From: Moniliella sp. 'wahieum'
Taxonomy: Eukaryota > Basidiomycota > Moniliellomycetes > Moniliellales > Moniliellaceae
DNA length: 64,000 nucleotides
NCBI GenBank assembly: GCA_003971905.1
Contig: RSEE01000092.1
Location: 124,001-188,000, forward strand
Direction: 5' to 3'
Below, one piece after another: positions 45,577 through 57,185 of the stretch (positions within the stretch are counted from its first letter, which is position 1; each line of letters starts with the position of its first letter). The translations under genes and the position numbers were made by a program. The notes beneath the pieces are model-generated. The model was given only the letters and a program-made list of their open reading frames with translations. It did not search any database and had not been told where the DNA came from.

Positions 45577-47128
45577 ATGTTTGCTCTCCGTGCCCGTCCG
45601 CTACTGTCGTTGGCCTCCCCAGCCGCCGGCGTGCGCCATCTGTCGGCGACGGCGCTGCGGCGCCAGGCAACGCCTGCCTACGTGTGCGTTGATATCCACG
45701 CTCCCATCGCGCGCTTTCTGCCGGGCTGACTGCTTTCTTCTGCTCCATCCAGAACAAGGTTCTCTACGAGCCCCTCGCGAGGCCGATCCCGAGGTGGCAA
45801 AGCTGATCCAGCGGGAGACATACCGCCAGTTCCGCGGGCTCGAACTGATCGCGAGCGAGAACCTCACCTCTGCCGCGGTCATGGAGGCGTCCGGGTCGAT
45901 CCTCACCAACAAGTACTCTGAGGGCCTGCCCGGTGCTCGCTACTACGGCGGGAACGAGGTGATTGACGAGCTGGAGCGGCTGTGCCAGAAACGAGCCCTT
46001 GCCGCGTTCGATCTTGATCCGGCAGTGTGGGGCGTGAATGTGCAACCCTACTCGGGCAGCCCCGCCAACCTGGCCGCCTTCACCGCGCTCCTCCAGCCGC
46101 AGGACCGCTTCATGGGCCTCGGCCTGAGCCACGGCGGCCATCTGACTCACGGTCATTACACCGCCACCAAGAAGATCTCTGCCTCTTCGATTTACTTCCA
46201 GTCCTACCCGTATTCTGTCGACAAGGAAACGGGGCTGGTCGACTACGATGCGCTGGCTGCCACCGCGGCCACCTTCAAGCCCAAGATGATTGTCTGTGGC
46301 GGTTCTGCCTATCCGGCCGAGTGGGAGTACGAGCGGCTCGCCCAGATTGCTAAGGACGTTGGGGGCGCGTACCTACTGTCCGACATGGCTCACATCTCCG
46401 GTCTGGTGGCAGCCGGCGTGCAGCGCTCGCCGTTTGAGGTGTACGTGGTGACCACCACCACCCACAAAACCCTCCGTGGACCTCGTGCCGGCTTGATCTT
46501 TTTCCGCAAGGACCGGTACGATGGCGCCCTCGAGGACAAAGTCAACGCCGCTGTCTTCCCGGGCTTGCAGGGCGGCCCGCACAACCACGCGATTGGCGGG
46601 ATCGCAGTGGCGCTCAAGCAGGTGGCCACTCCCGAGTTCAAGGCCTACGCCACGCAAACCATCAAGAATGCCCAGGCGCTCGGAAAGCGTTTGGCGTCGT
46701 ATGGCCACAAACTCCAGACGGGCGGGACGGCGAACCACTTGTTGCTCTGGGACTTGCGCCCGCTGGGCCTGACGGGTAGCAAGGTTGAGAAGTTGGCGGA
46801 CTTGGCTCATGTGACACTCAACAAGAATGCCGTGTCGGGGGACGTGTCGGCAGTGACGCCGCGCGGCGTGCGGATTGGCACGCCGGCGCTCACCTCGCGC
46901 GACATGGTTGAGAAGGATATGGAGGTGGTGGGCGACATGCTGCATGAGCTGGTACAGATCGCTCAGGCACTCCAGGAGGAGGCGGGCAGTAAGTTGCTCA
47001 AAGCCTTCTGGGCTCAGGCCACTACTGGTAACTCGCCTGCGCGCACGCGTCTCCTCGACTTGGCCCGCGTCGAGGCGTTCGCTACTCAGTTCCCGCTTCC
47101 GGGGGTGAAGGAGGTGGTGAAGCCATAA
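45577..47128 (+). CDS. SHM1: Serine hydroxymethyltransferase, mitochondrial
   Basis: PLP enzyme converting serine and tetrahydrofolate to glycine and 5,10-methylene-THF. Exon 1 (45577-45681) encodes a mitochondrial presequence, [12 protein letters not shown] then [12 protein letters not shown]. An intron at 45682-45752 (GTGTGC donor, CATCCAG acceptor) is followed by exon 2, which starts NKVLYEPL. One missing C near 45771 restores [14 protein letters not shown] and then an uninterrupted frame of about 450 codons. Hallmarks are [48 protein letters not shown], the PLP-lysine motif [18 protein letters not shown] and [11 protein letters not shown]. The gene stops at 47126-47128. The leader indicates the mitochondrial isoform. 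Confidence 0.97.
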
Positions 47129-49980
47129 GCAGCCCGCGACTACTAAAGGGGTGGGGATGGACAGCCTTTGTTTGTTGGAATGTGTATACAGAGGCGCAAT
47201 GCAATTATGCCATTTTTCTGCGTATAGACCGAGACGCCGCAACACACTGCATGCCCACAAGCTCATGTGCATGGAGGTGTGGATTGTCGGCTTACGCCAA
47301 CCACCGCCGTATTATTGCCTCTCGAAGGCCATAAGTAGATTGTGGTGGTGCGCTGCGCGTCTGTCTTTCAGTTGCACTGCTCTTGTTCAGGCCAGTCCGA
47401 TCATGATACCCGGATGCAGAGCGCCGAATGTAATAGACATCTCATCCAAACAAACGCCACAGTCCCGTTAGACTGGCGAGAGAAAGCCAGCGCGCACCTT
47501 ATCCACTCAGCTCTTTGCGGCCAGACATGGTCGCATGGGGGGCTCATCAGTACGACGCTTGTGCCACCCTCAAGGCCTATCCGGAGGTGGCTTGGCCGCC
47601 AGCTATGGAGAAGGGCTCTGCAGAGCGCTGGCGTTCCGATAATTTGACCCGTGTATACATCGCCATATGTCCAAGAGGGCATGCTGGGGCGTGCTGTGCG
47701 TATATGCGGCGTTCCATGAAGGATGCGGCTGTGGGATTTGGGCCGGAAACGGTCGAGCCCCTGCATGCGAAGTACCCGGCGAGCCCGAAGAAGTTTGGTG
47801 GTTCGGGAGATGTCGGAGCGGGCCCCGCCTGGACAGGCGAGACTAGACTGCAACGAGACCGACGCCGGTGCGCCCCCAATGTTTTTTTGGAGTTGGATGA
47901 TAAGAACATCTATCGCGCGGCAAGCAGCTTCTCCCGAGACCTGGGGGGAGGTTTGGGCGGTTTATACCCGTCGCGCCCAGTCTTGGCAACCATTATTGAA
48001 AACATAATGGGTGGCGTTTTATCTTTTGTCTCCCTGGAAAGCTCCCACATCCTGTTTCTATCTATCCTGAGATCTGATCCCTTCTGAATAGTATAAGCAG
48101 CTCTGTCTAAGGCTCGCTATAGCTGTGAGTTTCTTATCGACCATCCGGATGCTTACCGGCCAATCTCTTTCTCTGCACCCCTGGTTTATTACACTTTGGG
48201 CACACAGATAGTCCGCCTTCTTCCTTCTTCAGCTTTGACTCCTTCAACCTTACGCTGACGGAGTTACGAGACTCACGTCGATCGTGGTTATCTTGTAATT
48301 AGTGCTTGCTCTTCACCTATGACTCCATCATCTGATTTCGACTATACGGCGTCGAGTGCTGCATAATTGTGAAGTATCCCACGTTTTACCTTGGAGTATA
48401 TGAGCCCCATTCATCAATCAGAGGTTTTGGCGACCGCTTCTATTGGCTCCTGGGAAAGCTTGAGCTACGGCCTTTTTGTACGCAGGCAGCCACCCAAACT
48501 AATATTGATCGAGTGTCTCTCCCTCGCATCTACACCCGCTTGGTTCCGCTTGGTTCCGCTTGGTTCGGCCTGGAAGATCCGGGGCTGTACCGCCAAAACT
48601 GTGGGTGGTTCCGATTGGCCGTCCAAGGGCTTGCGCCTCTAAACTACAGGGGCGGGTCCCACACCGGGGCTCGCCCCCCGGACAGCCCATGATGGCCTTT
48701 CATATCTGAATCTGAGGTCACCGTAAAGGATACCGAGAGGTGGTGGAGATGCGGATAGTAAGTGGGCTCGGTGTAGATTGTACAGTCCATCATATCTGAG
48801 CCCTTCCTTCCTCGCGGCCCGTTATGGCCCATTTCTCATCTCTAAGTTGGGCGCAGGCTGGAGAGACACCCCGTTTGAGCACGCTCGACAGGTCGCGGTA
48901 CAGTAGTGTGCCATGGGCTATAAGCGGATACAGAGACAGAGATAAATCATGAAAACCTCCCCCTCTGTTTGCAGCAGCTTTTGGTATGTTCTTCGGCCTT
49001 TTCGATCTTGAGCCGCCGCCTGCTGGTGCTCCAGCTTGTCCGGATCTCAGACCCACTTGATCACACCGTTTGATCACCAATTGGCTGGTTAATAGTAGTA
49101 TGCGCTACCGGCGCGGGCACAGTAGTGACGTAGTATGTGTCTGAATGAAGCCTTCCGGGTCGGCAAGGATGGGAAGTGACAGCGGACGCCAAAGGCTGCT
49201 AGAGCTGGGATTGGACTGGGACAAGATTCGATGTGGCCGGAAGAGAACACAGGCGACTTCAGTGAACAGCTAAAAGTTGAGAGACGTTGCCACGATGGGG
49301 CGAGAAGACGGCCATACGAGGTGGCGAAGTTCCTGTACTGATCAATCGGTGATGAGGACAGGGGGTGTGAAACTGAACATGTTGATGGATCATGGGGAAC
49401 AGTTCATCAATGCAAAAACGTAAACGACGGGTGGCATGTGCCGTCTATCGTCGCAAAGAGTAATGCCATTTCGATGGGACTATTGTGGCCACCAGCTCTC
49501 ACTGGGGCAGAAGGCGCATATATTGTCGCGCGCATTTGTAGGAGTGCTGATGACTTGAGCCACCAGAGACTGGCCCAGAGAAGAAGCACATATGGGGTGT
49601 TCTTGTGTATATACCGGAAATAGTTATGACGTTCGCACATGGGGACTACAGGTTGAACGATCAATGATGCGACCTCGCTTATAGTTAGAAGGTGATGAGG
49701 ATATGCGAGCAGACAAGTAAGAGGTGTTTTGGCGTGCAAAGGAAGTCTTGAGAAACCTTGCCGCTTAATAAGTTGAGGCCATTCTTCATGCCTTCAAAGT
49801 GGCGGAGAAGTATTGTGGAGTGGAAAGTTCATGTGGTTATCGGGCGTCAATGGGGAAATACTAAGCCTGAACGAGCAAGGTGGCTGACAATAGACTCAGT
49901 GGTTATTACATCAACTTTAATTTGCGCTAGATTCAGTAAGAGATCATCAGGAGGCAGAAGATATAACAGCAGCAAGGGAG
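47129..49980. other. Gene-poor region after SHMT
   Basis: No supported gene. A 190-codon open frame at 47515-48087 has no motifs and atypical composition. From about 48100 the sequence becomes visibly richer in A and T than the first 47 kb. Confidence 0.45.
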
Positions 49981-49989
49981 CCGTGGCTG

Positions 49990-50240
49990 TTGAGCCATCG
50001 GGTGGCTCATGCTTTGGCCAATGTCCTTCAGGTCCTCTCAGGCCTGAGAGTTCCGTTGTTTTTTCTCTCCTGTTTTTTTCCTTGTTCTGCAGCTTCGCCC
50101 GTGGTGGCATCTCGCCGTTTGATGCTCCTATATTGGGGTTGATGGTTAGCTTGGACTGCTGACACCACCCGTGCGATCGTATCCCTCAAGGACATTCTAG
50201 GACCATGAGGGCGCCAGATATCATCAATGGCATTAGTACC
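49990..50240 (+). repeat. Dispersed repeat, copy 2
   Basis: Begins with a hairpin, GAGCCA-TCGGG-TGGCTC (49992-50008), then follows the same block order as copies 1 and 3: TTTGGCCAATGTCCTT, CTCTCAGGCCTG, GAGTTCCGTTGTTTT, TCTCTCCTGTTTTT, TGCAGCTTCGCCC and TGCGATCGTATC. It is the most diverged copy in its 3' half. Confidence 0.75.
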
Positions 50241-53055
50241 TGCCCATATTTTGGTGCGGTAACCCCAATAGACCCAAGGCACCCCCTTAACAGTTCAAAC
50301 ATAAATAATGACTCAATTGTAGTAGGTAGATCCAATCCGCTCCATTCTTTATAATGGGTTCATGCAGTTGAGCCTTGCCCGTTTACACCCAGCCCTACCA
50401 TCAGCACAAATTACATTTTTCCGAGATAAGAAAATTCCCTGAACTTGAAGTACGAGCCCGAAGTATTATCCTTAATTATTCTCGACAACCTGAAATGCTA
50501 ACCCCACATCCTTGTCGTGCCCAATTGAGCAGCTCACCCGAATTAACAAAGGCCTTTGCTTTTCTGTTTTAACCCTGGTTACGAAGTGAAACTGCTTACA
50601 TTTATTTACTGCAGTCATTCCATACTCTCGATAATGAGAACAGTTGCTCTAGTGTCCAGCTACCATGACGCTGTCGTTATAGGGTAGGAAGAGGAATGCA
50701 CAGTGATTGATTTGGGATGTCAGCATGCGACTTCATGAGATCGGGTGTCCATCGGGAATGACAGAAGATGACCTGTACACGGATGGTCTAAACCTGCTAT
50801 AATGCAGTATCAATAGTAAGCGATACAGACATGTCAGAGTTTAGTTTAGATCACTAAATGCAGGCGTCTTCAAAAAAGTATCGGTTAATGTGACTTGGAG
50901 TAGAACCGATCTTGCGGGTGATGCAAAATCCTGATAAAGGTGGTAGGGTTCGGGTGGAAGTGGCGACGGTGGAACGGTGGCGAAGGTAGCGACGCAGCAC
51001 CATAGCGGTTCAAAGCCCCAGCAGACCTTAGCGTTACTTTCGAAGATTAGATTGCTCGAGGTGCCCGGGTTAAATTTGTCCCCTTGAAACGATAACACAT
51101 TCAAGTCGTCTATATGGGACTGTAGTACCAGCACAGACAGCTGAATAGGTATCCCTCCAGAGCAGCTATCCATCCAAAACAGCCATAATGTTGTCACCTC
51201 ACTGACAGCACACCACCTAATGCGACGCAGAACAGGTAATGGCTTTTGTGGTATCTGTCAGGCTCTCGGATGAGTGTCATAGCTCACACCAGTGGTGACG
51301 GATGGCAAACAACCTAACATTTCGATTACAAGCGATCATCTTTTCATCAAAGCAAAATGCTGATGAGAATAAATTCGACCACGTGGTAGCAGCTACACTC
51401 AGTGAATCGAGATGGTTCCAACTGTGGCCATTAACAATATCTCTTCCGTACGTCACCCACGAATACAAGTGGCAGTGTCGCAGCTGCAGTGAAGTGACGG
51501 AAACCAAGGTTGCTTACAAACGACAGGAGGAGAGCAGAAAGACGATTACAAGGGAGCACAAGGGTCATACAAAAAAGGAAAGAGGGGGATGACTGTGATC
51601 CTACATTAAGGACATGAACGAGTTAGAAGTAAGAAATTGATCCAGGACGATGGTAATCAGGTAAATGACGCCCTTTAGCAATGACTTATTCAGAATGGTA
51701 AGTGGGCTATCGGCTCTTGCTCTGCTTGAGCAAACACAGTTACAATTTGATCCACCTGGAAGGGGGGCCCTCTTGAAGCAAGCTCACCCCTATATAAGCC
51801 GAACATGCCCAAGCTAATGTTCAAGCCCAAGACATACCATTACCGACACGAGCGGCATACTTACCATCATAAAATTGACTCCACCCACGATGGGGAAACT
51901 CGTCTCTCATAGATGGGTGAATACTTTTAGGGACAGCATATGAGGAAACGAAACATGTCCTGGCATCGTCAACGAGGCGCAATCGCTGCAGCGAGATCGG
52001 CGCAAGTGAATCGCAGAAAGCGGGGGGCGACTGCTCATCAAGCGCCCCATCCATGGCTACAGGTACAGCATTGCCAATTTATCCAGGGCAAAGAAAGAAA
52101 GATTGGAGGGAGGTGGTCACCCAATTTTCTCCACTCTTTCAACAACAAACAAAATCAAAAACGTATTAACTGATGGTTGACGCATAGCGGCCGTTCATTC
52201 CCCATACCCCACGGATCGCACTGGTACCAGGCATTTGGAACCAAATAACTACCAAACAACTACCAAACGCATCCTACTGATGCCCACTTGCTTTGGACCA
52301 CATTTACTCTTAAGTCCCTTTTTCTTTCACTACACCTATACTGGCGCTTTTTTACTTTTGTCTACCAAACGACATTGGGGCGCAATCCCTATTGTTTTTT
52401 ACTTCAAAGACTTCCAAGCCTCTGGCGGTCGCATGATGCATCAATCATGCGCTCGGCTCGTCCAGTTGTCATCCTGGACAGCAGGGGTGTTGGCCAGTAG
52501 TGTGACCGTGCACAACTCTTCCAGACAGGCTATTCGTCCCAGCAGCCACTCATATTCCTCACTCTCCACATCCTGACAGAAGATCATCAATCCACAACCC
52601 GAGGTCTCCGGGTTCCATGGCAAGCGGGGAAGCTCACTGTGATCCTCCGGCTCTCACAGCGGATCACGAAAAGACATCTTTTATGTTTAAGATGTAAATA
52701 CCTTCAACAATGTAGGAGGAGTAATTTGCCATGGGTGAGGCAATTCTGTCAGCGTGCTGCAGATCAGTGACGTCGTCGATGTCACCACCCTGAAAGTCAG
52801 ATATGTCCTCGATGTCACCCCCTTGAACATCAGAAACGTCATTGACGTGCCCGTGGGCGACGTATCTGACGAATCTGATCTTCCTATGCTCGCTCTCCCT
52901 GAGTTACTATTGCTATTACACTTTATACTACTACTCATTTTAGCACCATCAAATGCAGTGCAATCGTCTTCGAGGGTACTTTTTTGCATTGCGATGGGTC
53001 AATATGGACTTGGAGGCTTGCCATGGAGAGGTCTTTGAAATGTATAGGCGCCAAA
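50241..53055. other. AT-richer region without recognised genes
   Basis: About 2.8 kb of mixed sequence with only short open frames. Acidic reading-frame fragments on the minus strand near 52760-52870 resemble the tail region of the following pseudogene, but no gene model can be supported. Confidence 0.4.
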
Positions 53056-53526
53056 TCACTCTTCAGTCTCTGAGTCGTCTATGTGATCGTCGTCCTCGCC
53101 ATCTGTGCCCTCTGCGCCAAAGAGATTGACTGCAGTGCCTTCGATGTCCCGTGCATCCTCCTCGTCTGTTATTTATGCCCGGGTTACTGCGATGTGACGG
53201 AGGTGGGTGAGTTGTACACGGGTCGCACGCCAGGCGATACAATTTTCAGGGTAACCTTGCGGAAGATGCGTGTCCGCAATGGCCTCGAAATTCTCCCATG
53301 CACTCGTCCAGCCCAGTAGATAGCTTGCGGGGCGATGAGTGAAAAAAGTCAGATGACCTGCTGGACGACAACGGGGTGGGGACGTACTTATGATCGGACA
53401 AAGAGACAGTGATGGCACTGAAATGTCACCGCAGCGGTTGCTGCTGTTCAGACTCCGGTTGAGCAAACTGTGACGGGCGAGCGCTGGCTGGCGGGCCGGC
53501 GGAGCGCGCCGATCCCCTCTAGTCAC
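53056..53526 (-). pseudogene. Degenerate C-terminal part of an unassigned protein
   Basis: On the minus strand one frame reads WTSAWENFEAIADTHLPQGY, then AWRATRVQLTHLRHIAVTRA. It meets a TAA at 53175-53173 and continues in the same frame as DEEDARDIEGTAVNLFGAEG and DDDHIDDSETEE to a natural stop at 53058-53056. The coherent sequence on both sides of the TAA and the typical acidic tail suggest a once-functional C-terminus disabled by a nonsense change; a tiny 22-nt intron over the stop would be unusually short. It lies on the same strand as the zinc-finger fragment at 55382-55846 and may belong to the same former element. No family is recognised. Confidence 0.4.
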
Positions 53527-53671
53527 CCCAAGTCCTTGTACTCGTCAGTGCGAGCGAACGTTGGCAGGCGGGCCAGCGGAGCTTGTACCCTCCCCCAAGT
53601 CCTAGCAGAGGCGAGAGCGCCTCTACCCCCTCCGTCTCCCTGCTCCCAAGATGACTTTGTCTCGCACCCCC

Positions 53672-53812
53672 GACGAAGGAAGGAAGGAGGGGCGTGCGAA
53701 TGAGAAGAGACTGTGGCTCGTACCCCCGACACTCGAAGGAAGGAGGGGCGTATGAGCAAGAACCCGTTTGAGTGGCATGCCCAACGACTGAAGGAAGGAG
53801 GGGCGTGCCGAG
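53672..53812. repeat. Imperfect tandem repeat with GAAGGAAGGAGGGGCGT core
   Basis: Three copies of a GAAGGAAGGAGGGGCGT-like core begin near 53675, 53735 and 53790, spaced about 55-60 bp, each followed by variable sequence. On the minus strand one frame repeats HAPPSF. It appears to be a diverged minisatellite. Confidence 0.6.
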
Positions 53813-54094
53813 TATTCAAGTACCAAGCCCCCGTTCCAAGTTTGGTTCCCTCCCCCGTCGTTGGAAGAGAGGAAAGCCGCTTCCTGTAAGGGTGAGGACA
53901 CGCTTGGTGAGAAGAGGAGCGTGTTTTCACGGGCCAAGACGGGATGGAAAGCCCAGCGGCACCTATGTGCGTCCTCCGTCATCCTATTAACCCCGTCCCA
54001 GCTTGAGCTCGCTCCCAAGTCTTATTCCAAGTCCACCGCGCAGTGGTTGTGATGGTGCAAACGCCACAGCGCGATTATCAAGTCTACGTATCCA

Positions 54095-54250
54095 GCGACA
54101 ATAGTCGCCTTGTGCCTGAGTGAATTGAGAACCTCTCAGTTTCGTCGCTTCCCGCTCCCCCGTTGTGTTTCTTGCGACACTAGTCGCCTCGTACTTGTTG
54201 ATCTTTAGTACTTCTCTGCTCTGATAGTAACCCGAGCGACGCTAGTCGCC
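54095..54250. repeat. Three spaced GCGAC-N4-GTCGCC hairpins
   Basis: Perfect 5-bp stems GCGAC/GTCGC with loops AATA, ACTA and GCTA occur at 54095-54109, 54174-54188 and 54236-54250. Spacing is about 60-80 bp, and the bases between them are not repeated. Confidence 0.75.
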
Positions 54251-55381
54251 CCATGCCTGTTTCCCTTACCGTTCTACGTCTCCCTCTGTTGCCTTGTTTC
54301 CCTTTTAGTCCTCCTGCCTGTTAGCAATGGTTCGTGGCTTTCCCCCACGGTCCATCTTCGTCGCTTGTCCTCTTCGTCACCCCTTGTCTTTCGTCTTCGT
54401 TGCCCTTGTCTCCTTGCCTGTTCACCCCTTCACACCCTGCCCGCTTCTCGCCAATTGATTCAGTGCAGGCAACTCCTCCCGCTCTTACTCGTCTTTCTAC
54501 TCCCGGCGTAGACCGCCAGCCCTCGTCCTCAGTCCTCAGTACTCCTAGTTTCCCCCCGCCCGCGTGAGCCCTCCTCGTGCCACGCCTCGGTCCAGCCCAG
54601 TTAAGCCGCGTGTGATACTGTCCTTTGCCACGCCGTTCCCCGTCTCAGCCCAGCCTCAGTTCAGCAGCGTGGGTCCTCCGCTGCCTTCCCCTTCCCTGAT
54701 CCCGAAGGCTTCAGACACGCTACTGCCGCCCAAGCCGGTGCTACGCAGCCTTGCCACACTTGCAGCCGCCTCTGCTATACGCCGAGAGGCCTCTCCTTGT
54801 CCCTAGCCCCGCTGCGGACGCACCAACCAGCCCAAGCGCGTAACTACCGTGAGTCGTCCTTAGGACCCCAAGGGATTGTACCCCTTAAAACCCCCGGGGC
54901 GGGCTCCCTGGCGGCGCCCGCCCCATGACAATAAGCGGGCTATAAGCGCCAAGGCAGGCAAGATGTTGTTCAGACACAGCCGAGCGCACGTGAGCGCGTC
55001 TTAATTTAACAACCCCACACGCATCGCAACCCTATACCCCTATCCGGGGAGGTTACGTTACCCGGTTACGCCCCGGCGTTCCGTGTTCCTCCGGCCGTCC
55101 CGCCATCCCCCGCGAGTGCGAGCCCCAGCGAGCCCCCTCGGCGCGCGCGAGCGCATCACTTGCGACGCTCCGTCCGACCCGCCGCCCGTATCAGTCCACC
55201 ATGACTCTCCCGCGCTGACGACGGATGCATTTCTTACCACCACCATCCCTGTCTGCGTCCAGTCCCCACACATGCACCCCTCCGACCGCACGTCCTTGCC
55301 CGCAGTATAATATCCCTCCCAATCCAGACCGTCTTGCTGACACGGCTTGCCTTTTCGCCCTCGCCTTCCACAACGCCGGCG
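54251..55381. other. Pro/Ser-rich open stretch and GC hairpin, no assigned gene
   Basis: The plus strand between about 54330 and 54806 has two consecutive Pro/Ser-rich open frames of about 80 codons in different frames, reminiscent of low-complexity leaders but without a domain. A perfect 9-bp inverted repeat lies at 54896-54924. Confidence 0.35.
54896..54924. repeat. GC-rich inverted repeat
   Basis: GGGGCGGGC and GCCCGCCCC are separated by an 11-nt loop. It could form a very stable hairpin, but no T-tract or known element accompanies it. Confidence 0.7.
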
Positions 55382-55846
55382 TCAGTGACGGGCTACGTGT
55401 GAACTGCGTTTACGGCCCGGGGCCACAGTTGTCCCACGTGCCACCACTCGTCCAGCAAGTTCAACCCAGCTGCGCCGTCCTAAGTCTCTTGATGGGCTTT
55501 CACCAAGCAGAAGGGGAGGCATGTCTTCCAGCTTGGGAGCGTCCTGCTCGTTGGCCAAGTCGGCGACACGTCTGCGTTTGCGCGCTCTCTCTTGGCACAC
55601 GTCTTTCATTGCCTGCAATTCTGATAATTTCTTGGCTTCAAGCTGTTCCCTGATCTGATGTTCGTGCAACCTCTTGGCCCTTGCGTGCTCGGCGTTGTTC
55701 TTGACGTGCCTGTAGATAGAACTCAAGAGTATCGGGGAGGAATTTTGGCACGGCACACATTTATAGCGTACGGTGTCATCGATGGTGACGGGGTACCAAT
55801 GGTTTCGGTCTCCCGGATCAAGTTCTGGGTTCTGGCGATAACGCAT
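55382..55846 (-). CDS. Zinc-finger/basic protein fragment, possibly transposon-derived
   Basis: An uninterrupted 154-codon frame starts MRYRQNPELDPGDRNHW. It contains a possible C2H2-type unit, YKCVPC followed by IYRHVKNNAEH, then a long charged helix (RAKRLHEHQIREQLEAKKL) and a basic nuclear-localisation-like cluster RARKRRRV. Repeat copy 3 lies about 90 bp upstream on the same strand, and its frame may extend to this one. The architecture (N-terminal single finger plus coiled helix) would suit the front end of a DNA transposase or a nuclear regulatory protein, but no catalytic domain is present. It is probably an incomplete gene. Confidence 0.4.
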   Translation of the reverse strand: MRYRQNPELDPGDRNHWYPVTIDDTVRYKCVPCQNSSPILLSSIYRHVKNNAEHARAKRLHEHQIREQLEAKKLSELQAMKDVCQERARKRRRVADLANEQDAPKLEDMPPLLLGESPSRDLGRRSWVELAGRVVARGTTVAPGRKRSSHVARH

Positions 55847-55937
55847 GCCGCTGGCAGATTGTGTGATTTGGGGAGATGGAGATGGAGTCCTTGTAGGAGA
55901 GTTCCTCAGCTAGGTGAACAGGCGTCTCTGTCCGGAT

Positions 55938-56190
55938 TGGGCTTGAACTGATGAGACTTGGAGTCCGGATGGTCCTTGAGAGCTTGAGGATGATGCAATC
56001 GCACTGTGGCGGTGGTGGTGGTCTAAGCCAACCAGCAACACCTACAGAGGAACAGCAAGCAGCGAGTCGCCACCAGGGGCTAAGCTGCGGAACAAGGAAA
56101 AACAGGAGAGAGAAAACAACAGAACTCCCAGGCCTGAGGAGGAACTGAAAGGACATTGGCCAAAGCACGAGCCACCCGATGGCTCAACAT
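55938..56190 (-). repeat. Dispersed repeat, copy 3
   Basis: Read on the minus strand, it starts with GAGCCATCGGGTGGCTC (same hairpin as copy 2) and proceeds through TTTGGCCAATGTCCTT, CTCAGGCCTGGGAGTTC, TCTCCTGTTTTTCCTTG, CCGCAGCTTAGCCCC, GGTGGCGACTCGCTGCTTG, TGTTCCTCTGTAGG, CAGTGCGATTGCATCA and CCGGACTCCAAGTCTCATC. It is longer and better preserved than the other two copies. Confidence 0.78.
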
Positions 56191-57009
56191 GAACTGTCTG
56201 TCCCTTTTACCTATTCTCCGCATGTCAGGCAGTAGGCAGTATGCGGGTCTTATTTCGTACGGGTGTGCGCCCGCTGAGCGTCCACCTGAGCGTGAAGGCT
56301 GAGGTTAACCGTACGCTTACTGGTGACCGGTGGCCGGGCCCGTTTTGCCGGGGGACCGGTTACCGGTTACATCTCTAATTCTACGAGGAGACCACCTTCC
56401 TACGGCCCGGCCAGCTTGCTGGCCCATCGTCGCCACCGTTCCACCGTTGCCACCGTAGAAATAATATCACCGATACTTGCTGGCTGCGGGTGGCGCGGAA
56501 CGTGGCACGCGCTAGCTTGTGTAAAAGTGTGGAGCTTTTCCTATTTCAGTATAATATGAGCTTAAGAGTGGGACAGGGAAACGCTACGCCTAAACCGGAC
56601 CGTTCATCTTCAATGCGTGTGTTGCTTGGTAGCGCCACCCTTATTATGAAGGAACCAGGGGAATCGGAAGGATATCAGGACCCTCTGGTGCTCGCCATCC
56701 GTTCCCATACCCGAGGTAGTGCGTGTAGACATGGATGAACGTGATAGACATCCGAGTGAGGAACCGTTTCCATTGAGATTCAGTAGTCAAATCCTTCCAG
56801 TGCGCACCAGACAGCCTACTCTATATTCGAGACGTCGTCACATTTTGCCACGAGTTAACAATGTATTGGTTTGTATCGTAATGCCACACGGTCAATTTGA
56901 GGGGGGGTAACTTTTATGGAAGAACAGAAAGGGATTGGGGTACCAATCAGAAAGAAACAACAACACACGAGTCAGGGTAATAGGGAGTGAAAAGTGAGTC
57001 AGAAGGACG
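56191..57009. other. Intergenic region
   Basis: No supported gene. It includes ACCGGTTACCGGTTAC at 56355-56370, the same 16-mer as at 29481-29496. Confidence 0.45.
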
Positions 57010-57185
57010 GTGTGGTAGTTAGGAGTGAGTCAGGGCGGTGGTAGTAGTTAGGAGTGAGCCAGGGTCATAGGTAGTTAGGAGCGTGTCAGGGTCATAGGTA
57101 GTAAAGAGTGAACCAGGGTCATAGGTAGTTAGGAATGAGTCAGGATCGTAGGTAATTAGGAGTAAGCCCGGGTCATAGGTAGTTG
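57010..57185. repeat. 27-bp minisatellite
   Basis: About six degenerate copies of GTAGTTAGGAGTGAGTCAGG plus GTCATAG. Because the unit is a multiple of three, one minus-strand frame repeats TTYDPGSLL without a stop. Confidence 0.8.

Noticed and set aside
47515-48087. Plus-strand open frame of 190 codons after SHMT
   Set aside because: No start context, domain or compositional support; other frames are also open over parts of it. Given the frequent base losses, a long intact frame alone is weak evidence.
53672-54250. Possible CRISPR-like spaced repeats
   Set aside because: Repeats are only three, imperfect and unevenly spaced, in clearly eukaryotic nuclear DNA with no cas genes.
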